Shown here: positions 27,978 through 37,057 of the stretch, piece after piece
Position numbering within the stretch: position 1 is the stretch's first letter
Layout: every line of letters starts with the position of its first letter
Source: Mucilaginibacter frigoritolerans
GTDB lineage: Bacteria > Bacteroidota > Bacteroidia > Sphingobacteriales > Sphingobacteriaceae
Reading direction: 5' to 3'
Assembly (NCBI RefSeq): GCF_007830615.1
Contig: NZ_VLLI01000016.1
Span: 59,618-123,617, forward strand
DNA: 64,000 bases
The notes under the pieces: model-generated
What the model was told of the DNA's origin: nothing
What the model saw: only the letters and a program-made list of their open reading frames with translations
Databases searched by the model: none
Made by a program: the position numbers and the translations under genes

Positions 27978-29354
27978 ATGGAGCAAACAACTAAAGATCA
28001 TTCAGCACTTGCACAACAATTTAATCGTGATGAAGACCGGGTGGACTGGCACGATGAAACCCTTTGGTGGATACGCGAAAAACGCGACAAGGCCGCTCAC
28101 CAGCTCCCCGAGTGGGAAAGCCTCAGGGAAGCAGCATCGCAGATAAAAAATAACACGCTTTCCAATCTGCATGATTATTTATTGCAGTTTGAACAAAATG
28201 CTATAGCCAATGGATTACAGGTACATTGGGCGGCTGATGCCGCCGAGCATAATCAGATAGTTCATCGAATAATTAATGAGGCAAATGTTGTACGTATCGT
28301 TAAAAGTAAGTCAATGCTGACTGAAGAATGCGGCCTGAATGAATATCTGGCTAAGCGGGGTATCGAAGTAATTGATTCCGACTTGGGCGAACGCATCGTT
28401 CAATTAGCCGCCGAACCACCCAGTCATATCGTTTTGCCCTGTATTCACAAAAAGAAGGAAGAGATCGGTGAATTATTCCATCAGCATTTAGGCATTGAGG
28501 CCAATATATCCGATCCGCAATTCCTGACAGAAACAGCGCGACAACATTTACGCGAGATTTTTCTTACCCGTAAATTAGCCCTCACGGGCGTTAACTTTGC
28601 GATTGCAGAAACCGGGGAATTTGTGGTTTGTACCAACGAGGGGAACGCCGATATGGGCGCTCACCTGGCAGAAGTTCATATAGCCAGTATGGGCATTGAG
28701 AAAATAATACCCGAAAGAGCGCATCTTGGCGTCTTCCTTCGTCTGCTCACGCGAAGCGCAACCGGTCAACCCATTACAACGTACAGCAGCCACTTCAAAA
28801 GACCACGGGAAGGTAAAAAAATACATATCATCATTGTCGACAATGGCCGCACCGTGCAGTTAGGCCGTAAGGATTTCAGGAATTCTTTAAAATGTATCCG
28901 GTGTGCTGCATGCATGAACACCTGCCCGGTATACCGCCGTAGTGGCGGACACAGCTATCATACAGCGGTAGCAGGCCCAATCGGCTCCATTCTGGCGCCA
29001 AACCTGGATATGAAAAAATACGCAGACCTCCCCTTTGCATCAACGCTATGCGGTTCATGTTCAAATGTATGTCCGGTAAAAATTGATATACATGAACAGC
29101 TTTATAAATGGCGGCAGGTACTGGTAAAAAATGGCTATACTCCTACCGCAAAAAAAGCTGGCATGCAGCTTATGACCTGGACGCTTTCTTCGCCTGGTCG
29201 CTATCACATGGCAGGTAAAGCGGGTCGATGGGTACTAAAAAATGCACCATTTGCAGTAAATAATAAACTGAATCCGTGGTATCGGCAACGCGATATGCCG
29301 GAGGCGCCCGAATTGTCATTCAGCGAATGGTATAAACAAAACAAGAAAAACTAA
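27978..29354 (+). CDS. lutB: L-lactate utilisation Fe-S protein LutB
   Basis: 458 residues. An N-terminal LUD-type domain (RIVKSKSMLTEECGLNEYLA, IEVIDSDLGERIVQLA, LTGVNFAIAETGEFVVCTNE) is followed by two [4Fe-4S] ferredoxin-like motifs, CIRCAACMNTCP (about residue 309) and CGSCSNVCP (about 357), and a C-terminal helical region. The arrangement matches LutB/YkgF. It transfers electrons from L-lactate oxidation within the LutABC complex. It lies between lutA and lutC with very short gaps, the canonical order. Confidence 0.93.
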   Translation: MEQTTKDHSALAQQFNRDEDRVDWHDETLWWIREKRDKAAHQLPEWESLREAASQIKNNTLSNLHDYLLQFEQNAIANGLQVHWAADAAEHNQIVHRIINEANVVRIVKSKSMLTEECGLNEYLAKRGIEVIDSDLGERIVQLAAEPPSHIVLPCIHKKKEEIGELFHQHLGIEANISDPQFLTETARQHLREIFLTRKLALTGVNFAIAETGEFVVCTNEGNADMGAHLAEVHIASMGIEKIIPERAHLGVFLRLLTRSATGQPITTYSSHFKRPREGKKIHIIIVDNGRTVQLGRKDFRNSLKCIRCAACMNTCPVYRRSGGHSYHTAVAGPIGSILAPNLDMKKYADLPFASTLCGSCSNVCPVKIDIHEQLYKWRQVLVKNGYTPTAKKAGMQLMTWTLSSPGRYHMAGKAGRWVLKNAPFAVNNKLNPWYRQRDMPEAPELSFSEWYKQNKKN

Positions 29355-29369
29355 ACTACCAGCAGATAA

Positions 29370-29960
29370 ATGATGAGCAGCAGGGATTCCATTTTAAAAG
29401 CAGTCAAAGAAAATCAGCCCGAAAAAGCGGGACTGCCGGATATATCCGTTTTTAAAACCAGTACGCAGGGTTCTTTGTCAAAATTTGCAGCAGCTTTAAA
29501 TGCTGTCGGTGGGAAAATAGCCTATGTTTCGGATTATGGCGAAATCCTCCACATGATAAAAGCACAATATGGAGATCATGCCAAAGTCATCAGCCCAATG
29601 AAAGAATTGGCAATGCTTTGTACAGAAAATTTCGACCTATCAACCCCGGTTCACAGCTTGCATGATGTTGATGTGGCGATATTAAAGGGACAATTCGGTG
29701 TAGCCGAAAACGGTGCGGTCTGGATAACGGATAAAGAAATGGTAAACAGGGCATTACCTTTTATTACGCAGCATTTAGTAGCGATCATAGACTGGGAGAT
29801 GATCGTGCCAACCATGCACGACTCCTATGAGTTGATTAGTCGTACCAGGTACGGATTTGGAACCTTTATTGCCGGTCCTTCCAAAACTGCGGATATTGAA
29901 CAGTCTTTAGTCATCGGCGCCCACGGCCCAAGAAGTATGACCGTCTATGTAATGGGTTAG
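29370..29960 (+). CDS. lutC: L-lactate utilisation protein LutC (LUD domain)
   Basis: 196 residues, a single LUD domain with the conserved segments GQFGVAENGAVWITDKE, LPFITQHLVAII and GTFIAGPSKTADIEQSLVIG followed by AHGPRSMTVYVMG. Length matches LutC/YkgG (about 190-240). Third subunit of the L-lactate oxidising complex; its exact role in catalysis is unsettled. The last gene of the rhamnose-lactate cassette. I see no strong hairpin terminator in the 179 bases between it and the convergent sigma-like gene. Confidence 0.92.
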   Translation: MMSSRDSILKAVKENQPEKAGLPDISVFKTSTQGSLSKFAAALNAVGGKIAYVSDYGEILHMIKAQYGDHAKVISPMKELAMLCTENFDLSTPVHSLHDVDVAILKGQFGVAENGAVWITDKEMVNRALPFITQHLVAIIDWEMIVPTMHDSYELISRTRYGFGTFIAGPSKTADIEQSLVIGAHGPRSMTVYVMG

Positions 29961-30139
29961 CAGGACGAATGGCCAACTAAGAAAACTTCTCCCGCTATGA
30001 GTCTCAAAATTCCACTGCGATCAATATAATTGTTTGCAACAGGAAGAGAAACCGCAAAGGATGCTAAACACGGCCTCTGGTTGACGACAATTTTAATTGC
30101 GTTATTGCTATTATTCTTAACAACCAATAGTCATAATAA

Positions 30140-30715
30140 TTAACCGGTTGACCTTTGGTTAACAACCTGTATAGGCTGCAGCCTAGTGACAATAGCCGTT
30201 ATATAATTTCTTGCTTCTATCAATAAATATCCCCCTGTTGCCTCAGTAATACAAAGCAGATCGGCTATTTGTAGAGCTGTAAAGAGTTCAACAACGTAAA
30301 AATTATATATAATACGATAACAGGCAGGTATACTTTGCAAGATTGATATAAGGTCGTTATACTCCAATGATATATTGTCGAAATCTATTTCGTTTGAAGG
30401 AATATGGAAAGTATGTTGTATTACAATATGTTTAAATTTTTCAATATGTCCATCTATAATACACTCTATCAAAACATCTTTTATCCATTGTTCAAAAGGC
30501 ATATATTTATTAAAATTCCTGATATTCTTGAATATCCTCATAAAACCCATATTAAGTAAGATGACAGCGTCTGCCCGGCAATCAACATATCGCAAACACA
30601 TAGCCATTGAAGAGGCGTAATAATGCTGGTACAAGGCCTTTTGACATGCTCTATCTTTCCTTATACATCCATTAATCAACTTAATAAAGTTTTCTTCTGT
30701 CATTCTTTGAGGCAA
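30140..30715 (-). CDS. Divergent ECF-type sigma factor-like protein
   Basis: 191 residues. The N-terminal part resembles sigma-70 region 2 (ALYQHYYASSMAMCLRYVDC, LLNMGFMRIFKNIRNF), and the C-terminal part region 4 with a helix-turn-helix-like segment (LFTALQIADLLCITEATGGY, then IEARNYI). Several usually acidic or aromatic positions of region 2 are replaced, so it is a remote member. No anti-sigma gene is adjacent; the neighbours are the convergent lutC gene and the divergent HxlR gene. The start at 30715 is the first methionine; the one at residue 5 is also possible. Could be a stand-alone sigma factor or a degraded one. Confidence 0.6.
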   Translation of the reverse strand: MPQRMTEENFIKLINGCIRKDRACQKALYQHYYASSMAMCLRYVDCRADAVILLNMGFMRIFKNIRNFNKYMPFEQWIKDVLIECIIDGHIEKFKHIVIQHTFHIPSNEIDFDNISLEYNDLISILQSIPACYRIIYNFYVVELFTALQIADLLCITEATGGYLLIEARNYITAIVTRLQPIQVVNQRSTG

Positions 30716-30802
30716 CTAAATTCAATTTTGTATCTTTACTGTTACAAAGCTATTTATATAAAAAAATCTATTTGCTAACCTTTTTATCACTTAATCGCTA
30801 TT

Positions 30803-31171
30803 ATGGGAAAAGCACCAAATGTTAAAGTTGAATTCACTGAGATAGCGTGTATTAAGCACCTTAAACCTGTAAGAGATGCATTGTTTGTCTTTGGTGGAAA
30901 ATGGAAACTGCAAATCATTATCGTTTTAAGATCGGGCAATAAAAGATTTAACGAATTGCAACGTACAATAGAGGGAATTTCGTCAAGGGTGCTTTCGAAT
31001 GAGTTAAAAGACCTGGAACTAAACAAGTTTGTAAAGCGCAGTTTAATTTCTCAGAACCCTGATATTTATGAATACGAAATAACCGAATATAGCGATACAT
31101 TAAAGGAGGTTTTAATGGCTCTCGGTGCCTGGGGAAGGATGCACAGGGGTACACTTATAAATGACAAATAG
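30803..31171 (+). CDS. HxlR-family winged-helix regulator
   Basis: 122 residues, standard for HxlR/MarR-like single-domain regulators. Family signature: a cysteine near the start (EIACIKHLKPVRDALFVFGG), KWKLQIIIVLRSGNKRFNEL, then ISSRVLSNELKDLE as recognition helix and a wing containing YEYEITEYSDTLKEVL. HxlR proteins often respond to reactive electrophiles or redox signals through the N-terminal cysteine. It is divergent from the sigma-like gene across 87 bases. Upstream, TTTG about 20 bases before TATTTATA could serve as a promoter. No target gene is evident nearby. Confidence 0.85.
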   Translation: MGKAPNVKVEFTEIACIKHLKPVRDALFVFGGKWKLQIIIVLRSGNKRFNELQRTIEGISSRVLSNELKDLELNKFVKRSLISQNPDIYEYEITEYSDTLKEVLMALGAWGRMHRGTLINDK

Positions 31172-31556
31172 AAAACCGCGAAACACAGCAACAGATAGAT
31201 TATCCCGTCAAAAATTTATACTCCAAAAGATTTCCTTTTTTATTGATTTTAAAGCTCCCCAGACCGCACATAATCAAGCCATTTAGTAGAACAATTAAAG
31301 CTTCCGCTGGTATGGTTTAAAAATCAAAGCGCATTCAATTTAATTCAAGGCATCTTTAAAATTTAAGGATGAGGCAGAACCTTCGATTGACCTTCAGATA
31401 ACGATATATAAAATCCAGATGAGTAGAAAAGGGCAATGAGAATGGACCGTTAATTTCAACCTAGTTTTTAGGTAAGATAGTGATTTAGAGTTTACGCTTA
31501 TTACCCAACTTTCATTTTCAAATTAAATTTCTGTAAATTGCAATCTTAAACTCACG
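31172..31556. other. Intergenic region, nothing recognisable
   Basis: 385 AT-rich bases between the HxlR gene and the ECF sigma gene. No ORF of note, no clear hairpin terminator and no repeated motif were seen; it must hold the promoter of the sigma gene. Confidence 0.5.
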
Positions 31557-32129
31557 ATGGCTGCATACGGTAAATTCACGGATAATGAATTAGCGTCTTT
31601 GATTAAGGAAGACGACCAATTGGCCTATACCGAAGTTTTTTTACGTTATTCAAAATTACTGGTCGCACACGCTTACCGTTTGTTAGGGAATCAGGACGAA
31701 GCCAATGATGTGGTTCAGGATGTTTTGCTCACGCTTTGGCAAAACAGGAAAAGTATAGCATTAAATACATCACTTTCATCATATCTCTATACGGCCATAC
31801 GTAACCGTATTTTCAACCGTATGTCGCATCAAAAGATCGTTGCAAAATATGCCGATTCCATAGTTAACTTTATGGAGGTTGGTCATGCAGTTACTGATGA
31901 ATTGATTAGGGCCAAAGAACTTGCTGTTATCATTGAACAGGAAATAGCTGCCTTGCCCCCTAAAATGCGGGAAGTATTTTTGCTGAACAAAAGAGAAGAA
32001 CTATCCTACAAAGAGATTGCTCTAAAACTTGACATTACGGATAAGACCGCCAAGCAGCAGGTTTATAATGCTGTTAAGAATTTAAGGTTAAAATTAACTT
32101 CAATTATGAGCATTTTGCCTTTCCTATAG
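31557..32129 (+). CDS. ECF RNA polymerase sigma factor (FecI-like)
   Basis: 190 residues. Region 2 (YTEVFLRYSKLLVAHAYRLL, DEANDVVQDVLLTLWQNR) and region 4 (LPPKMREVFLLNKREELSYK, then EIALKLDITDKTAKQQVYNA) are complete and typical of the Bacteroidetes-type ECF sigma family. It is followed by a FecR-type anti-sigma gene (114 bases) and an STN-containing SusC gene, the standard cell-surface signalling trio. It should direct transcription of the SusC-SusD genes when the receptor senses its substrate. The ATG at 31557 gives the usual N-terminal length. Confidence 0.92.
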   Translation: MAAYGKFTDNELASLIKEDDQLAYTEVFLRYSKLLVAHAYRLLGNQDEANDVVQDVLLTLWQNRKSIALNTSLSSYLYTAIRNRIFNRMSHQKIVAKYADSIVNFMEVGHAVTDELIRAKELAVIIEQEIAALPPKMREVFLLNKREELSYKEIALKLDITDKTAKQQVYNAVKNLRLKLTSIMSILPFL

Positions 32130-32243
32130 ACCTGTTTAACGCCAATTTCATCTTTTCTTTACATTTTTTTAACTTTTTTTCATGATCGTCTATGACGATA
32201 GGCTTACTTAACTGTCATTGCATAAAGGGACAGGTTTTCCTTA

Positions 32244-33371
32244 TTGGTTATGAATGAAGAAAAAGCTATAGAACTGTTAAAGAAATACGAGAGCGGAGTC
32301 ATCAATGCGGGTGAAAAAGCATTGTTGGAAACCTGGTATTTACAACATGCCAAAAACAGTACAGATCAACTTAGTCCGGAACAATTGGATGAAAGTGTTG
32401 AATTTTTAAAAGGACAGCTTCCATTAAAATTGGGTAAAGAAAGGTCATTATGGCCACGTATAGCCGCTGCCGCTTCCATATTAGTTATTTTATCAGCAGG
32501 GAGCTACTTTCTAATACGGCAGCCGTTGCCTCAGCATATTGCCCAAAACGAGCAACATGAAATATTGCCAGGGACAAACCAAGCTACGCTTACCCTTGCT
32601 AGCGGTCAGAAAATAGCATTGACAAAATCATTAAGCGGCAAGCTGGCCCAGCAGGGAAATACAACTATTAGCATGGTTTCTGGCGGTGAGGTAACCTACA
32701 CGCAAAAGGACGCGGCACAACCCCAGGTTGCTGAAGTTGCCTACAATACCCTTACTACTAAACGGAAGGAACAATTTCCGCTGGTATTGGCAGATGGTAC
32801 TAAGGTATGGTTAAACTCATCTTCTTCTATTACCTATCCAGTTACTTTTAATGGTAAAGAAAGGCGCGTTTCCATTACGGGCGAAGCCTATTTCGAAGTC
32901 GTTCACAATGCGGCTCAGCCGTTCCGTGTAGCAGTAAGCGGGCAAACAGTTGAAGATATTGGAACTGAATTTAATATCAATGCCTACGATGATGAGCCGG
33001 TAATTAAAACCACTTTAATCAACGGTAGTATCCGGGTTACGAAAGGAAACCACAAAGCGATATTAAAACCAGGCCAAGCGACCATCACTAAATTACAGCA
33101 AGACGATATTCAGGTAAAGGATGCTGATGTAGAGGAAGCGGCGGCTTGGAAAAATGGTCAGACTTTATTTAATGATGAAGACATCCAAACTATTATGCGG
33201 CAGGTGTCGCGCTGGTATGATGTGGATGTGGTATACGAGGGTAAAATACCTAACCGCCGTTTTGAGGGTGGTATTTCAAGGAAATCAAATTTATCAAGCT
33301 TGTTAAAGGTATTGGAAGCGAATAATATCCATTGTACGGTAGAAAACAATAAAATCATCATAAAACCTTAA
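32244..33371 (+). CDS. FecR-family anti-sigma factor
   Basis: 375 residues. A cytoplasmic N-terminal sigma-binding part (residues 1-70) is followed by one transmembrane helix (RIAAAASILVILSAGSYFLI, about 74-93), a periplasmic FecR domain (KRKEQFPLVLADGTKVWLNS, SITGEAYFEVVHN, FRVAVSGQTVEDIGTEFNIN) and a C-terminal DUF4974-type signalling domain (FNDEDIQTIMRQVSRWYDVD). It holds the upstream ECF sigma factor until the STN domain of the neighbouring SusC transmits substrate binding. It lies between the sigma gene and the receptor gene in the canonical order. Confidence 0.92.
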   Translation: MVMNEEKAIELLKKYESGVINAGEKALLETWYLQHAKNSTDQLSPEQLDESVEFLKGQLPLKLGKERSLWPRIAAAASILVILSAGSYFLIRQPLPQHIAQNEQHEILPGTNQATLTLASGQKIALTKSLSGKLAQQGNTTISMVSGGEVTYTQKDAAQPQVAEVAYNTLTTKRKEQFPLVLADGTKVWLNSSSSITYPVTFNGKERRVSITGEAYFEVVHNAAQPFRVAVSGQTVEDIGTEFNINAYDDEPVIKTTLINGSIRVTKGNHKAILKPGQATITKLQQDDIQVKDADVEEAAAWKNGQTLFNDEDIQTIMRQVSRWYDVDVVYEGKIPNRRFEGGISRKSNLSSLLKVLEANNIHCTVENNKIIIKP

Positions 33372-33452
33372 TTGAGAAACCATTGATTAACCCTAAAAAA
33401 GCGGAGGCTTATGAAAAAATAAGGACTTAAAAAATCAGGGAGCCATAAAAAA

Positions 33453-33481
33453 AACCGGAAGTGCTGGAAACACTGCCGGTT
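33453..33481 (+). other. Leader hairpin upstream of the STN-SusC gene
   Basis: AACCGGAAGTG (33453-33463) pairs with CACTGCCGGTT (33471-33481) with one mismatch and a 7-base loop, 90 bases before the SusC start at 33572. No T tract follows, so it is more likely a leader RNA structure than a terminator. It overlaps an in-frame GTG at 33461 that I do not take as the start. Confidence 0.5.
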
Positions 33482-33571
33482 CAATATCAGGGTCAACCCT
33501 TTTCTAACCGGAATCCGGGAAGAATAAAATCTTGCGAGATCATCAAGTATTTAACCCTAACAAACAAATGT

Positions 33572-36500
33572 ATGAATTTTTATACGCTCTTTAACTCCGT
33601 GCGGTTTAAACGGAGCGCACTTCTCAAAACCATTTTGGTTATGAAACTGATTATATTGTTAACCACCGTCGTTTGTCTTCATGTAGCTGCGGCAGGTTAT
33701 GCGCAAAAAATCACCCTGAATGAAAAAAATGCTTCTATGGAAACGGTATTTAAAGATATCAGGAAGCAAAGCGGGTACATTATCTTTTTTGATAAAAGCC
33801 TGTTAAATAATTTGGCCCCGGTAAACATCAAGTTAACTAACGCCAGCTTACAAGAAACTTTAAATAAATGCCTGGAAGGTCAACCGTTAACATTTACTAT
33901 TGTTGATAATACGATTATAATAAAAGAAAAGGAACCCAGCTTTCTCGATAATGTCAAAGACAAAGTAGCCACACTCCTTGCCCTTCCCGCAGATGTAAAC
34001 GGAAAAGTAGTTGATAGCCTGGGGCAACCTGTGATAGGCGCAAACGTAAGCCTTAGTATAAATGGAATGTCTTATGGTATAGCCACTGATAATAAGGGTG
34101 ATTTTCATTTTAATAAGGTGCCACCAGGGCGTTACACATTGCTTGTGACTTATATAGGTTATAGCAAACTGGAAAAGATTGTGAAAGTGGATGGCAAGGA
34201 TTTGACGCTCAATTTAGTACTGCGTAATTCAACTTCGGCACTTGATCAAATCCAAGTCATCGCTTATGGCACCGAATCCAAGCGTTTTAGCGTCGGCTCC
34301 GTTTCTACCGTTACTGCCGAAGATATCGAAAAGCAACCGGTAACCAACCCTTTACTTGCATTGCAAGGCCAGGCTCCCGGCTTGGTTATCACCTCCACCG
34401 GCGGCATACCCGGGTCGCAGGTAACAGCTCAGATCAGGGGCCAAAATAGTTTGAATAACAGTTCACTTACTAATACAACCAATCTAAAACCCTACGATCA
34501 ACCCTTATTTATAATAGATGGTGTTCCGTTCGCGGCACAAAATAATAATATCAGTCAAATATCCTCACTGGTCAATACAAGTAATTTCACAGGGGGTAAT
34601 ATCCAACCTGGCGGAGGTTTCAGCCCTTTTAACAACATTAATCCAGCTGACATTGAAAGCATCACCATACTAAAAGATGCCGACGCAACTTCTATTTATG
34701 GTACTCAAGGTTCTAACGGTGTTATCATTATTACCACTAAAAAAGGAAAAGTCGGTGCTACTACGTTTGATCTGAATGTAAACACAGGCTTCAATTCGGC
34801 TGCCGATCCTGTTCAAATGTTGAATACACAGCAATACCTGCAATTAAGAAAAGATGCCTTTGCAGCAGATGGGGTAATACCAACAAGCAATCCGTATGCT
34901 TATCCGCAGCCTTATGCTCCTGACGCTATAATTTTTGATCAGAGCAAATACACCAACTGGGAAAAGGTTATTTATGGTAAAACCACCAGTAATACCGATG
35001 TGCATGGTAGCCTGTCTGGCGGCACGGCTAATAATACTTTTATCATGTCGGCCGGTTATAACAAATCAACCTATAATTATCCTGGTGATTTTGCTGACCA
35101 GCGATTTACATTTCACAGCAACATTCACCATCTCTCCACAGATAAACGCCTTACCATAGATATGACCAGTGATTTTGGTTATGACCAAAATAATTCCGCA
35201 GCTTTTGGGGGCGGGCAGGATATAGTTTTGCCGCCGAACTTACCCAATTTGTTAAGTCCGTCCGGTGGTTTAATTTGGAACTATAAGGGAGTGGATCTAA
35301 CCAGTGATCAATTTTATAGTGGATTGCAGCAGCCTACCACTTTGCAGAATTATAACTTTAATGACGCATTTCATATTTCCTATAAAATAGTGGACGGGTT
35401 AACCATAGGTGCTGATATCGGTTATAACCGTAATACGACAAGCGAGCATAATATTAATCCGTTTTCGGCACAAAATCCGGCAGGATATGATGTCATCGCC
35501 ACCTCAACCTTTGCTAATACCACTTACCAAACCATTAACATAGAGCCACAAATTAAATACAACAAAACTTTTGGCAAAGGCGTTTTTAGCGCGTTGGTGG
35601 GTTCAACCTATAAAAAGAATACGAGCTATTCAACCCAGATAGAGGGAAGCGGGTATGCAAACGATAACCTTCTCGGATCGATTGACGGTGCTACAACATT
35701 ATCCGCTTTTGATGCCTCCAATATTTATAAATACAGTGCAGGTTTCGCCCGTTTAAATTACATTTATAACAGTGAGTTCATCCTTGATTTGACAGGCAGG
35801 CGGGATGGCTCCAGCTATTTTGGCCCCGGGAGACAATTTGGTAATTTTGGCGCTGTTGGTGCCGGTTGGATATTTACGGAGGAGAAAATTTTTAAAAACG
35901 CTCCGTCTATATTGAGTTATGGTAAACTATCAGGTAGCTATGGAACTTCCGGGTCCGACGGTGTACAGGCATACCAATACAATACTTTATACCAAACTAT
36001 TCAATATGTCCCTGGTTTCCAGGGCACCACACCAACTTCTCCTTATAACCTTTACAATCCTGATTATAGCTGGGCGCTAAAAAAATCTTTGAACATAGCG
36101 TTAGATCTTGGCTTTTTTAATAACCGCCTTTTATTTAATGCTACTTTCTACAGGGACCGTGAAAGTAACGAGTTAGTAAATTATCCTTTGCCCATACAAT
36201 CAGGCCTACCATCGGTACTTGGCAATTTAGATGCTACGGTTCAGAACCAGGGCTTTGAATTTTCAATCATCTCAACTAACATTAAAACCAAAGATTTTTC
36301 CTGGAAAACTAACTTTAATTTGTCTTTTAACCGAAATAAATTGATTTCGTTTCCAAATCTGGAAAATTCTTCTTATAACGAGATGTACGTTATAGGGCAG
36401 CCAACCTCTATCGTCTACGGTTATAAATACAAGGATGTAAATCCTACTACCGGATTGTTTGAGTTTTACAAGGCTGACGGGAAAACGGTTACCTCTCACC

Positions 36501-37051
36501 CTACTGGTGGCGTGGCCGCAGTTGGTGGTGACGAGGTTCCTATTGCCAATCAGGAAGTTAAATATCAGGGAGGCTTTGGGAATAATTTCAGCTATAAACA
36601 TTTCAGTCTTTATATTTTTTGTCAATTTTCCAGCCAGAACGCGCCAAGTTACTTAGCGCAAGCATATACCTCTTATCCAATTGGATTTGAATTTAATCAA
36701 CCTACGGCAGTGCTTAATAATTATTGGAAAGCATCCGGCGATGTTACCCAGTTGCAGCGATTAGCAAGCGGTTACGGTTCTGCCGCGTTTAACACTGCGC
36801 TGGATTTTTCAAAGTCAAGTGGAGTTTACACCGATGATACGTACCTGCGTGTAAAAACTGTTTCATTGGCTTACCAACTTCCTGATGCCTTTCTTAAAAA
36901 GATACATGTAAAAGGGGGAAGCGTGTTTATGAATGGCCAAAATTTGCTGACGTTCACCGACTATAAAGTGGGGGATCCGGAACTACCCGGTTCATATACC
37001 TCTTTTCCGATACAGCGTATTCTGGCATTTGGTTTAAATCTCAAATTTTAA
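33572..37051 (+). CDS. SusC-family TonB-linked receptor with STN signalling domain
   Basis: 1159 residues from the ATG at 33572. The frame is open 37 codons further upstream, but the signal peptide (VMKLIILLTTVVCLHVAAAG, cleaved near YAQ) favours this start. Order of domains: STN/secretin short domain (ASMETVFKDIRKQSGYIIFF, about residues 50-115), carboxypeptidase-regulatory-like sandwich (VNGKVVDSLGQPVIGANVSL), plug with FIIDGVPFAAQNN and SIYGTQGSNGVIIITTKKG, and a large barrel ending FGLNLKF. It performs TonB-driven import; the STN domain signals to FecR. Six bases before the SusD gene, and part of a sigma-FecR-SusC-SusD-TlpA-M16 cluster. Confidence 0.93.
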   Translation: MNFYTLFNSVRFKRSALLKTILVMKLIILLTTVVCLHVAAAGYAQKITLNEKNASMETVFKDIRKQSGYIIFFDKSLLNNLAPVNIKLTNASLQETLNKCLEGQPLTFTIVDNTIIIKEKEPSFLDNVKDKVATLLALPADVNGKVVDSLGQPVIGANVSLSINGMSYGIATDNKGDFHFNKVPPGRYTLLVTYIGYSKLEKIVKVDGKDLTLNLVLRNSTSALDQIQVIAYGTESKRFSVGSVSTVTAEDIEKQPVTNPLLALQGQAPGLVITSTGGIPGSQVTAQIRGQNSLNNSSLTNTTNLKPYDQPLFIIDGVPFAAQNNNISQISSLVNTSNFTGGNIQPGGGFSPFNNINPADIESITILKDADATSIYGTQGSNGVIIITTKKGKVGATTFDLNVNTGFNSAADPVQMLNTQQYLQLRKDAFAADGVIPTSNPYAYPQPYAPDAIIFDQSKYTNWEKVIYGKTTSNTDVHGSLSGGTANNTFIMSAGYNKSTYNYPGDFADQRFTFHSNIHHLSTDKRLTIDMTSDFGYDQNNSAAFGGGQDIVLPPNLPNLLSPSGGLIWNYKGVDLTSDQFYSGLQQPTTLQNYNFNDAFHISYKIVDGLTIGADIGYNRNTTSEHNINPFSAQNPAGYDVIATSTFANTTYQTINIEPQIKYNKTFGKGVFSALVGSTYKKNTSYSTQIEGSGYANDNLLGSIDGATTLSAFDASNIYKYSAGFARLNYIYNSEFILDLTGRRDGSSYFGPGRQFGNFGAVGAGWIFTEEKIFKNAPSILSYGKLSGSYGTSGSDGVQAYQYNTLYQTIQYVPGFQGTTPTSPYNLYNPDYSWALKKSLNIALDLGFFNNRLLFNATFYRDRESNELVNYPLPIQSGLPSVLGNLDATVQNQGFEFSIISTNIKTKDFSWKTNFNLSFNRNKLISFPNLENSSYNEMYVIGQPTSIVYGYKYKDVNPTTGLFEFYKADGKTVTSHPTGGVAAVGGDEVPIANQEVKYQGGFGNNFSYKHFSLYIFCQFSSQNAPSYLAQAYTSYPIGFEFNQPTAVLNNYWKASGDVTQLQRLASGYGSAAFNTALDFSKSSGVYTDDTYLRVKTVSLAYQLPDAFLKKIHVKGGSVFMNGQNLLTFTDYKVGDPELPGSYTSFPIQRILAFGLNLKF

Positions 37052-37057
37052 GTAAAA

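Noticed and set aside
33461..33571. 37-codon N-terminal extension of the STN-SusC gene
   Set aside because: Starts with GTG inside a stable hairpin and precedes a proper signal peptide; the ATG at 33572 is better.
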